Assembly (NCBI RefSeq): GCF_025398155.2
Contig: NZ_CP104562.2
Span: forward strand, 5,332,001-5,396,000
Origin: Roseateles amylovorans
GTDB lineage: Bacteria > Pseudomonadota > Gammaproteobacteria > Burkholderiales > Burkholderiaceae_C
Reading direction: 5' to 3'
Length of the DNA: 64,000 nt
Shown: piece by piece, positions 53,794-62,700 of the stretch
How the letters are laid out: each line of letters begins with the position of its first letter
How positions within the stretch are numbered: position 1 is the first letter of the stretch
Program-made: the position numbers and the translations under genes
The notes under the pieces: generated by a model
Told to the model about the DNA's origin: nothing
Database searches by the model: none
Seen by the model: only the letters and a program-made list of their open reading frames with translations

Positions 53794-54678
53794 TCAGTGC
53801 ACCACCGCACTGCCCTGCGCGGGCAGGCGGGTGCCATGCGCCCGTGATTCGGCCAGCGTGAGCAGGCCGCGGGCGGAGATGGCATCGCGCGGATAGAGCG
53901 CCATGCCGGTGTCGAAATGCAGATGCAGCGACTGATCCCCCAGCAGGAACGGCGCATCCAGCGCCTCATGCAGGCACCCGGCCACCTCGTCCGCCTGGGC
54001 GGCCGACGTCACCCGGCTGACCACCAGCGCGAACTGCTCGTCCGCATGGCGTGCGAGCAGATCCGCCGCGCCGGTGCTCTGACCCAGGCGTCGGCCGATG
54101 TCGACCAACAGCGGCGCGGTGGCCGCCAGGCCGTTGGACTGCACCAGCGATTCGAGTCCGCGCAGCACCACCACGCTCACCGCCAGCAGTTGCGGCTCGG
54201 CCATCGTCATGCGCAGCACCTGATCCAGCCGCTCCAGCAGCGCGACCTGACCGAGCAGCCCGGTCGTCGGATCGCGCAGCAGCGACGACACCCGGGTCTG
54301 GCGACCGCTGGCGCGCTCGCTCTGCAGCAGTTCGTCGAGGTCGGCGAACAGGCTCTCCAGCCCGCTGCCCTTGTTGTAGTAGCCATCGGCGCCCGCCTGC
54401 ATGCAGAGGTCGCGATAGGCGTCGAGATCGTGGTGACTGAGCATCAGGATGCGGCCGCTGAAGCCGCGCGCCCTGAGCTGCCGCAGCACGTCCAGGCCGG
54501 AGCCGACGGCCAGCGTGATGTCCAGCAGCACGGTCTGGGGCTGCAGCCAGTCCACCAGCGCCACCGCCTGAGGCGCCGAATCCGCTTCGCCGACGACGCG
54601 GGTGCCGGGCAGGGTTTCGAGCCGGCGGGCCAGCAGGCGGCGGATCGCCACCGAGTCCTCAACGAGGAAGATGTCCAT
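53794..54678 (-). CDS. Response regulator with degenerate GGDEF output domain
   Basis: 294 residues. The REC domain (1-120) has LVEDSVAIRRLLARRLE and LLDITLAVGSGLDVL with the phospho-acceptor Asp at about 53. The C-terminal domain has the fold of a GGDEF protein (DPTTGLLGQVALLERLDQVLR) but the signature reads ARHADEQFALV in place of GGDEF. It should therefore not make c-di-GMP and may bind it or act by protein contacts. It sits between the pilus genes and the NarL-type regulator. ATG 54678 is supported; the upstream frame extension is not. Confidence 0.85.
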   Translation of the reverse strand: MDIFLVEDSVAIRRLLARRLETLPGTRVVGEADSAPQAVALVDWLQPQTVLLDITLAVGSGLDVLRQLRARGFSGRILMLSHHDLDAYRDLCMQAGADGYYNKGSGLESLFADLDELLQSERASGRQTRVSSLLRDPTTGLLGQVALLERLDQVLRMTMAEPQLLAVSVVVLRGLESLVQSNGLAATAPLLVDIGRRLGQSTGAADLLARHADEQFALVVSRVTSAAQADEVAGCLHEALDAPFLLGDQSLHLHFDTGMALYPRDAISARGLLTLAESRAHGTRLPAQGSAVVH

Positions 54679-54879
54679 GAGACGGTACTCCGTGCGCCGG
54701 CATCGACGCGATGCGACGGCATGACACGGATCTTGGCCCCTGCGCCCTGAACCGGTCAGCAGCGCCCCACCCAAGGCCTTGTCGGGCTGGCTCTGCATGA
54801 TCGGTCGGTGAATCACCTACACGCTCCCTCATCCATGATCTCGCCCCTTGGTTGAGTCACTGCCCGGCGGCCGGGCCGC

Positions 54880-55518
54880 CTAATCCACGTCGGTCAGCCC
54901 GTGCTGCACGCAGTATTTGGTGAGCTCGGTGTTGTTGCGCCAGCCGGTTTTCTCGAGGATGCGCGCCCGGTAGGTGCCCACCGTCTTCGCCGACAGGTGC
55001 ATGGTTTCCGCAATTTCCGCCGGCGTCTTGCCGGCAGCGATCAGCAGCATCACCCGATGCTCCTGGGCCGAGAGCTGTTCATGCGGCAGTTGCTGCGGGG
55101 TGTGGCCGCTGAGCAGGCCCAGCAGATGGTCGGCCATGGCGGCGGTGACATAGCGACCGCCCTGCAGCAGTCGCTGCAACGCCAGCACCAGCTCGTCGCT
55201 GGCCTTGTCCTTGGGCAGATAGCCGGACACGCCCATCTGCAGCAGCCGTGCGGCATAGGCAGATTCGGCATTGAGGCTCAGCACCAGCACCGGCACGCCC
55301 TTGAGCGCGCGCAGCATGCGGTTGGCGCCTTCGGTGCCACTGGCATCGGGCAGCGACAGGTCCAGCACCAGGGCGTCCGGCTTGTTGGCCTGGCCGAGTT
55401 GAAGGGCCTCCGCGATGGTGGAGGCTTCATCGATCTGCGCTTGGGGCCACTGGTTCTGGATCAGTTGCTTCACGCCCAGTCGCATGATCGGATGGTCATC
55501 AACGATCAGAAACCTCAT
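54880..55518 (-). CDS. NarL/FixJ-family response regulator
   Basis: 212 residues. The REC domain has FLIVDDHPIMRLGVKQLIQ and ALVLDLSLPDASG with the acceptor Asp at about 53 and GYLPKDKASDELVLALQ with the conserved Lys. The LuxR-type helix-turn-helix (about 148-208) is LSAQEHRVMLLIAAGKTPAEIAETMHLSAKTVGTYRARILEK. It overlaps the histidine kinase stop by 20 bp, so they are a pair. It likely controls nearby pilus genes, by position only. Confidence 0.95.
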   Translation of the reverse strand: MRFLIVDDHPIMRLGVKQLIQNQWPQAQIDEASTIAEALQLGQANKPDALVLDLSLPDASGTEGANRMLRALKGVPVLVLSLNAESAYAARLLQMGVSGYLPKDKASDELVLALQRLLQGGRYVTAAMADHLLGLLSGHTPQQLPHEQLSAQEHRVMLLIAAGKTPAEIAETMHLSAKTVGTYRARILEKTGWRNNTELTKYCVQHGLTDVD

Positions 55519-56965
55519 CCCAGCCCTCCTCTTTTTCGATGCCGGCATGCGCCAGCCCCGTGGATGTGTCATCGGTGTCGCCCGGCTGCAGCGGCACCGA
55601 GACGTCAATCCGCGTGCCCCCTTGCGGCGCGGGACCGAAGTCCATCCGCCCGCCGGCCAGCACCGCGCGCTCCCGCATGTTACGCAGCCCCGAGGCATCG
55701 ACCCGCACCGGGCCGGGGCCGATGCCGTCGTCCTCGATGCGCAGCCGGTACTCGCCCTCTTCCAGGCGCGATTCGATGGTCAGGTGCTGCGCCTGCGCAT
55801 GCCTGAGCACATTGGTCGCCGCCTCCTGCAGCAGTCGGAACAGCTGATTGTGCTGCTCGCTGCTCAGTCGCTCGTCCGACGCCAGGTCGACGACGACGAC
55901 CAGGCCGCTCTGCCGCTCCAGTCCCTGCACGTAATGCTGCACCGCCGCGGCAAAGCCGAAGTCGTCCAGCAGGGGCGGCCGCAGGCTGGAGGCGATCCGC
56001 CGCGCCGCGCCGATGACCTCGTCGGCAATGGTGAGCATTTCATCGAGCAGCGCTTCCTTGGCCGGTGCCATCTTGCGCCCCAGCGACAGCACCAGCATCT
56101 TGCCCGCCGTGCCGAGTTGACCGAGCTGGTCGTGCACCTCGCGAGCCAGGCGGCGACGCTCGGCCTCGACGCTGCGGTCGAGCTCGGCGGCGAAGCTCTG
56201 TATGCGGTCCAGGGCGCCGGTCAATTCCCGGGTGCGCTCCTGCACCGCCGTTTCCAACTGGGCGTGGCTCTCGCGCAGGGCGCGTTCGGCCACATCGCGG
56301 CGCTGGCGCTCCACCCACAGGGCCGCCATGGCAGCGGCCACCATCACGCCGCCGACCAGCGGCAGGATCTGGGCGAGCAACCGGGTGCGTTCCTGCTGCT
56401 GCGCCACGGCGCGTTCGATGTCGGTGATGCGCTTTTGCTGAAGCGAATCCAGCCGCTCCATTTCGCCGCGGATCTCGTCCATCAACTGTTTGCCGGCCAC
56501 CCATCCCTGCAGGTTGCTCAGCGCCGCCTCGCCCAGCCGCCAGCGGCTTTCGATGTTCTGCTCGACCTGCACCCGGCGATCGGCGATGAACACATCCAGC
56601 CGTCCGAAGGCCTGGGACTGCGCATCGCCGGTCGCTGCCAGGGTGCGCTTGAGTTCTGCATAACGGCTGTCGAGCTCCCGCACCGCATGTTCGTAGGGGT
56701 CGAGAAAGCTGACATCGCCGGTCATCAGGAAGCCGCGTTGACCGGTCTCCAGATCCACCAGCAGGTTGTAGACACGCCCGATCAGCACTTGCGTGCGCAA
56801 GGCATCGGCGCGCACATTCTCCTGGCGCGTCAATTCGCCAAGGCTTCGGTACTCGCTGTAAGCCGTGACCACGAAGGCCACGCATCCGGCCAGCAGCAAT
56901 GCCGCTGCGACCGGGAAGGTCAGCAAGCGCATGTATGACGAGATCTTGCGATCCGCTCGAACCAT
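55499..56965 (-). CDS. CHASE3-type sensor histidine kinase, HisKA_3 family
   Basis: 488 residues. Helix 1 (FPVAAALLLAGCVAFVVTAY) precedes a CHASE3-like domain (about 36-180; YNLLVDLETGQRGFLMTGD), helix 2 (LPLVGGVMVAAAMAALWV), a coiled coil, and the HisKA_3 phospho-acceptor motif EAERRRLAREVHDQLGQLGTAGK (about 277). The HATPase has LQEAATNVLRHAQA and GIGPG. It is the cognate kinase of the overlapping NarL-type regulator. ATG 56965 and the ATG twelve codons later (MRLLTF) are both possible. Confidence 0.95.
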   Translation of the reverse strand: MVRADRKISSYMRLLTFPVAAALLLAGCVAFVVTAYSEYRSLGELTRQENVRADALRTQVLIGRVYNLLVDLETGQRGFLMTGDVSFLDPYEHAVRELDSRYAELKRTLAATGDAQSQAFGRLDVFIADRRVQVEQNIESRWRLGEAALSNLQGWVAGKQLMDEIRGEMERLDSLQQKRITDIERAVAQQQERTRLLAQILPLVGGVMVAAAMAALWVERQRRDVAERALRESHAQLETAVQERTRELTGALDRIQSFAAELDRSVEAERRRLAREVHDQLGQLGTAGKMLVLSLGRKMAPAKEALLDEMLTIADEVIGAARRIASSLRPPLLDDFGFAAAVQHYVQGLERQSGLVVVVDLASDERLSSEQHNQLFRLLQEAATNVLRHAQAQHLTIESRLEEGEYRLRIEDDGIGPGPVRVDASGLRNMRERAVLAGGRMDFGPAPQGGTRIDVSVPLQPGDTDDTSTGLAHAGIEKEEGWDEVSDR

Positions 56966-57528
56966 CCCTCAGGCACCCGCCTTTCCTCGTCCTGTCCTGC
57001 CAATCCCTGCACACGATGAAGGCGATGGACGCCGCCTCCGATCCCGGCGTGAAGCGCCGCGACACCCGCTTCAGTAAACGCCGCGCTACCCAAAGGTATC
57101 GCGCGGATTCACCCCACGGGGCTGGCGCGGAAGACGCCGCTGCATGTGCACAACTGGTGGGACGGGACGCTGCATGACATCGGCATGGCGCCCACCCGAC
57201 TGCTTCTCTCGATTCATTCTGCGGTCTGGCCTCTTCGTGCCGTCCGCTCCCCCCAACGCTAGAGGGGCTTGAGAAGAAAAGCAAGCCCGTACCCACATGG
57301 GCGACGCGCCCGCGCCAGAGGCCCTCGCGCCATGGCGGACGGCGTCCGGCACAGGGTCAGTCCTTGCGGGGAGGTGCGTCGATGCCGCCATGCAGGGCGA
57401 CGGTCTGACAAGGCTCGGCAGACGTCGCCGGAATCAGGGGCGACCGGGCATCGTCAAAGCAGACATCGACGGGCGCGCCGCCGCCCACTGACGTTGCATT
57501 CAGCAAGCAAGAGAACGCGGTCAGTCGA
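56966..57528. other. 563-bp intergenic region with no supported gene
   Basis: Between the histidine kinase start and the lipoprotein hydrolase stop. Short open frames exist on both strands but have atypical Arg/Pro-rich composition and no domain I recognise. A plus-strand stretch near 57091-57210 reads KGIARIHPTGLARKTPLHVH then NWWDGTLHD, which might be a gene remnant. No repeat, tRNA or clear terminator was found. Confidence 0.6.
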
Positions 57529-58647
57529 TCACGGGCCCTGCCACCGGGCCAGCAAGGCGGCGTGGCGGGCCCGCCATTCCCGCAGGGGCGCCTCGTCGCC
57601 ATCGAGCACCCAGCGGAGGTAGGCGAGGCTCAGCTCCCGGGTCGCCCGCTTCACCTGGGGATTGAGGGTCTCGCCGCCGGTGTTCAGGCGGTCGGTGAAC
57701 ATGCTGTGCGAGCCACCGCTGAACATCGCCAGCGCCTTGTGGGGGCCGCCGATCGCATCGAACAATTGCACCCGGTCCTCGGCGCCCGAGTAATAGCCGG
57801 GGATGCGGATCTCATCCTGCGTCGCGCTGATATGCAGCGTGGGAATGCCGATCGAGCCGACGATGGGCGTCGGATCGCCTTCGCCGTAGAACGGGGGCGC
57901 AGAAATCAGAATGGCCGCCCGAATCCGGGGATCGCGCAGGGCCGTCGGCGCGCCGTCGCCGCCGAAGCGATGGACATCCGCGACCTGGGCACCCGCCAGC
58001 AGCAGGCTGGTGTTGGCGCCGTAGGAATGCCCGGCGGCGACGATGCGTTGGGGATCGAGTTGGCCGGCCAGCGGTCCCTTCAGCAGTTGGTCCAGCGCGA
58101 AGCGCATGTCCTGGGTTCGGTCGATGGCCTCCTGCGGCTGCGCGGCCTGCTGCAGGCGCAGCACCAGGTTGAGGGAATTGGTCCAGGAGAAACCGCCCTC
58201 CCACAGGCGGCGGTCGCTGCCCACATGCTGGACATGCAGGGCCACGAAGCCCTGCGAGGCCCAGTAGCGGCCCAGATAGCTGTAGCCGCGTCGCGTGCCG
58301 CCCATGCCATGGGAGAACACGATCACCGGCCAGCCCGCGGCGGGGGCCGCCCCCTGGGGCCAGTACAGCCGGACCGGCACGGCGCGTCCGCGCTGGGGAT
58401 CGCGCCAGTCGAAGTCCTGCCATTGGTGGGTGCCGTCGTCGGCGGCCTGGATGCCGGGCACCGCCGGCAGATCAGGCTCCAGCGACGGGCTCCGCTGCCC
58501 CGCACATCCTGCGAGCACGGCGGCAAACAGCAACGCCGCCCAGCGCCGCGGCCGGCTCGGACCGACGCCTGCGCGGCTGCGTCCAGGCAGGAGGCGCCGG
58601 AAGGCATGAATGAGGGAGGGAAAGCGCGCTCGAACCGACTGCGTCAT
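57529..58647 (-). CDS. Alpha/beta-hydrolase lipoprotein (dienelactone hydrolase/PAF-acetylhydrolase-like)
   Basis: 372 residues. Lipobox LLFAAVLAGCAGQ (about 38-50, Cys at about 48) suggests an outer-membrane or periplasmic lipoprotein. The hydrolase has WPVIVFSHGMGGTRRGYSYLG (oxyanion region), the nucleophile elbow AAGHSYGANTSLLL (about 206) and a possible His in SGGSHSMFTDRL. It probably hydrolyses an ester; the substrate is unknown. ATG 58647 (MTQSVRARFP) begins the signal region, longer than usual before the lipobox; the longer frame to 58842 is not used. Confidence 0.85.
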   Translation of the reverse strand: MTQSVRARFPSLIHAFRRLLPGRSRAGVGPSRPRRWAALLFAAVLAGCAGQRSPSLEPDLPAVPGIQAADDGTHQWQDFDWRDPQRGRAVPVRLYWPQGAAPAAGWPVIVFSHGMGGTRRGYSYLGRYWASQGFVALHVQHVGSDRRLWEGGFSWTNSLNLVLRLQQAAQPQEAIDRTQDMRFALDQLLKGPLAGQLDPQRIVAAGHSYGANTSLLLAGAQVADVHRFGGDGAPTALRDPRIRAAILISAPPFYGEGDPTPIVGSIGIPTLHISATQDEIRIPGYYSGAEDRVQLFDAIGGPHKALAMFSGGSHSMFTDRLNTGGETLNPQVKRATRELSLAYLRWVLDGDEAPLREWRARHAALLARWQGP

Positions 58648-58690
58648 CGTGGGACCACCGATGCCGGAGACATCCGGCCGCACCGCGAGC

Positions 58691-59731
58691 TTAGAACAGC
58701 TCGACGTCGCTGAGGTGGTTGGCTTCAGACATGCGACCCTGGGCGACCAGCGTGGCGTGGCTTTGAACCTGGTTCCGACCCGCGCCCTTGGCGTGGTAGA
58801 CCGCCTTGTCGGCGCGCTCGAAGGCGCCGGCCGGCGAGTCACCGGCGCGGATCTGGGTGAAGCCGATGCTCACCGTGATGCGGCCCACCTGCGGGAAGGC
58901 GTAGTGCTCGGTGTTGTGACGGAAACGCTCGAATGCATGAGCGGCGTCGTCCTCGTCCTCGCAGCGCATCAGCACCACGAACTCCTCACCGCCGAAGCGA
59001 TAGAGCAGATCGTTGAAGCGGAAACTGCTGCGCATCAGCCGCGACAGCAGCAGCAGCACTTCATCGCCGATCAGATGGCCGAAGCGGTCGTTGATCGACT
59101 TGAAGTGGTCGATGTCCAGCACGCCCAGCCAGTAGCGCGGATGCACTTCCGCATGGCGTCGTTCGTCGCCGGCGCCATGGTGCTGCGGACGAAGCGGCAG
59201 TTCGGAGACGGCCTTGAGGAAGCTCTCGTCGAAGGTCTTGCGGTTGAGCAGGCCGGTCAGCGTGTCACGCTCGCTGTAGTCCAGCAGACCTTGGAAGTTG
59301 TGATAGATCCGCAGCACGCTCGCGATCATGCGCTGTGCCGAGGCCTTGGGCCGATTGGCCGTGTGGACCTCCAGCACGCCGATCACATCGCGCTCGGTCG
59401 CCAGCGGGAACATCGTCAGCCACTGCTCGCCATCACGGTCCTGCAGCACGCTGCGTTCGGTGAGGCACTGCAGGCGTCTGGCGTGATCGGCCAGACGCGG
59501 CAGCAGGTCGGGATCGACCCACAGCGAATCGGCGGTGGCCACGGTGTCGGTGGCGCGCAACCGGGCGCGGGTCAGCCAGCGTTGCTGACCGGGCTCGCCC
59601 ACGCAGCGATAAATCGCCACGGACGCGGGGCCGGTGAGCAAATCGCGCAGGGCCGTGACCAGGGTGACGTCCATGACGTCCCGGTCACGAAATCCTGTCA
59701 ATTCGGCGAGATGCTCAACGACCTCAGACAT
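58691..59731 (-). CDS. Diguanylate cyclase with N-terminal GAF-like sensor domain
   Basis: 346 residues. The N-terminal half (about 25-165) looks like a GAF domain (LRDLLTGPASVAIYR, MFPLATERDVIGVLEVHT). The C-terminal GGDEF domain has DTLTGLLNRKTFDESF, GVLDIDHFKSINDRFGHLIGDEVLL and YRFGGEEFVVL (about 244). RFND five residues before GGEEF fits the RxxD inhibitory site, so c-di-GMP synthesis with product feedback is expected. It lies between the hydrolase and the CheA-like gene; its stop is 43 bp from the hydrolase start. Confidence 0.95.
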   Translation of the reverse strand: MSEVVEHLAELTGFRDRDVMDVTLVTALRDLLTGPASVAIYRCVGEPGQQRWLTRARLRATDTVATADSLWVDPDLLPRLADHARRLQCLTERSVLQDRDGEQWLTMFPLATERDVIGVLEVHTANRPKASAQRMIASVLRIYHNFQGLLDYSERDTLTGLLNRKTFDESFLKAVSELPLRPQHHGAGDERRHAEVHPRYWLGVLDIDHFKSINDRFGHLIGDEVLLLLSRLMRSSFRFNDLLYRFGGEEFVVLMRCEDEDDAAHAFERFRHNTEHYAFPQVGRITVSIGFTQIRAGDSPAGAFERADKAVYHAKGAGRNQVQSHATLVAQGRMSEANHLSDVELF

Positions 59732-59794
59732 GTTGCGGCTACGGTCTACCTGCGCCCGAAACGCCGGACGCTGCGACTGGACCGGAAGGCCGGC

Positions 59795-62700
59795 TCAGTG
59801 CTGCGAAGTGTATCGAGCGATGAGTCCCAGCAGGTGGTCTTCGTCGTAAGGCTTGCCCAAATAATCATCAACACCCAATTGCTGCGCATAGTCGCGATGT
59901 TTTTGCGCGATGCGAGAGGTGATCATGATCACGGGGAGCGCCGCCAGACGGGTGTCGGCCCGCAGGTTGCGCACCAGGTCGAAGCCGTCCATGCGCGGCA
60001 TCTCGATGTCGGACAGCACGACGCGCGGCAGCTCGTCGCCCGCCAGTCGTTCCATCGCATCCAGGCCGTCCTTGGCCAGCAGGACCCGATAGCCTTCGCG
60101 TTCCAGCAGACGCTGGGTGACGCGACGCACGGTCAGCGAATCGTCCACCACCATCACCAGCGGCGCCAGCGGCACGGCCGAGGCCGCCGCCACCACTTCC
60201 TGGCGGGCGGCTGCCACCCGGTCATGCACCCGCTGCTGCGCGGCATGACCATAGCGGTTGGCCAGCGCCACCGGGTTGTAGATGAGCGCCACGTCGCCCG
60301 AGGCCAGCAGGCTGATGCCCGCCAGACCCGGCACCTGCATCAGTTGCGGACCCAGGTTCTTGATCACGACTTCCTGGTTGCCCAGGACTTCGTCGACGTG
60401 CAGCGCCAGACGCTGCTGAGCGCTGTGCACCAGCACCACCGGCATGGTCTTGCCCTGGGCGGTGCCGCGCTCGCTGTGGTTCATCAGACCGCCGAGCCAG
60501 TAGAACGGCAGCTTCTCGCCGGCAGCCGGCAGGACGCCGTCCACATAGGCCTTCTCGACCTGTTCCACAGTCAGACGCTGCACCGACAGCATCAGCGACG
60601 CCGGCACGGCGACCTTGCGGTCACCGTAGCGCAGCACCACGACCTGCGTCAGCGCAGTGGTCAGCGGCACGCGCAACTCGAAGCTGGCGCCCTGTCCGGG
60701 CGTCGACTCGGTGATGACGTAGCCACCCAGCGTGTTGACCTCGGAGCGGACCACATCCATGCCGACGCCTCGGCCGGCCATTTCGGTCAGCGATTCGGCG
60801 GTGGAGAAGCCCGGCTCATAGATCAGCTCCATGAGCTGGGTGTCGGTCAGCGACTGGCCGGCGGTGATCAGGCCCTGGCTCTCGCCGCGGGCGCGGATGC
60901 GGGCCAGGTTCAGGCCCGCGCCGTCATCGGCGAAGCGCACCTGGATCTCGCTGCCTTCCTGATGCAGGCTCAGCGTGATGCGGCCGATCGGCGCCTTGTG
61001 CACGCTCTGGCGTTGCTGCGGCGTTTCGATGCCGTGCACCACGCTGTTGCGCAGCAAGTGCTCGAAGGCGCCGGTCAGGCGCTCCAGCACGGAACGGTCC
61101 AGTTCCACGCTGCCGCCGCGGATCTCCAGTTGGGCCTGCTTGCCGCTTTCGCGGGCGGCCTGCCGCACCACCCGGTGCAGGCGTTCCGCCAGGCTGCTGT
61201 CGAACTCCACCATCCGGGTCCGCAGCAGGTCGTCCTGCAGCTCACGCGTCAGTCGCGATTGCGCAGCCAGCTCATCTTCACCGGCGGCCACATTGCGCTG
61301 CAGACCGCGCTGCACCGTGGCCACGTCGTTGACCGACTCGGCCAGCATCCGGGTCAGTTCCTGGAAGCGGGTGTAGCGGTCGAACTCCAGCGGGTCGAAG
61401 TCCTTGCCGGTGGCATGGACGGCCTCCTGGCGCGCAGCGATGCGGGCTTCCGCCTGCAGTTCCAGCTCGCGGAGCTGGGTACGCAGACGTTCCAGGTTGT
61501 CGTCCAGGTCGGACAGCGAGGTCCGCATCTGGCCGAGCTCCGACTCCAGACGGGCGCGTCGGATGCTGACCTCGCCGGACAGCGCGGCCATGCGTTCCAG
61601 CAGCACGCCACGCACACGCACTTGCGCGGCAGGCGCGACCGGCGCGCTTTCCATCGGTTGACCCAGATCCGCCACTTCGCTGAAGTGGGCCCAGTCGATG
61701 TCGATGTCGGCAGGCGGCGGCACATGGGCCGGCAGTGCGGCCACCGGGGCCGGCACGACGGGTTCGGCCACGGTGTCCAGCACCGGCACGTCGACATCAG
61801 GCGTCGGCTCGATCACCTCGGCGACCGCGGCGATCTCGGTGATCTCCACCACGTCGTCCAGTGCCGGAATGTCGGCCACCGGCTGCACGGGTGCAGGCTC
61901 GATGACCTCGGTCACCACCGGCGTGTCGAGCAGCACCGGGGCTGCCACGGCGTCGACCGTCTCGGTGACTTCGGGAACCTCAGCCACTTCGCGAACTTCG
62001 GGCACGTCGGCCACCGCAGCGGCTTGCGTGATGTCGATGACCTCCGGAACCTCGGCCACCTCGGCGACCTCGATCGCCTCAACCACCGGTTCGTCCGGCA
62101 CGGTGATGGCGTCGGAGCCTTCGACCGGGACTTCAATGGCTGGCGCCACCGGTGCCGCCGGGATGGGCGCAGGCGCAGGCGCTGCCACAGGTGCGACCAC
62201 CGGGGCGGCGACCACCGGCGCGGGCGCCGCGACCGGAGCGGCCACAGGTGCGGCCACCGGCGGCGGATTACGCCAGTCGCGTTGCAGCGTGACGAAGGAG
62301 TGTTCCAGCGCGTCGGCCGCATCCTGCAACGACATCAGCTGTTCCAGCTGCGCGTTGCCATCGCTCGCCAGACGCTCGATCTGGGACTCCAGCCCGTGGG
62401 CCTGTTCGCCAACGCGCATGGCGCCGGCCAGACGAGCGCCGCCCTTGAAGGTGTGCAGCACCCGCATGGAGGCGGCGGCACGTCCGGTGTCCTGGGGCTG
62501 TGCGGCCCATTCGCGCAGGCTGGCATGCAGCTCGCGCAGCAGGTCTTCGGCCTCTTCCTCGAAGATCGGCATCAGCTCCGGATCGATCTGATCCGGCAGG
62601 CCGAGGTCGAAGTCCTCGTCGGCAGCGGCTTCGGCCGCCGCTTCGAAGGCGGGGAGGCTGGAGGCCGGATGCACCGGCTGGGCGTGGCTGATCGACTGCG

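Noticed and set aside
57086..57391. 101-codon minus-strand open frame in the long gap
   Set aside because: No conserved motif, Arg/Pro-rich, no ribosome-binding site.
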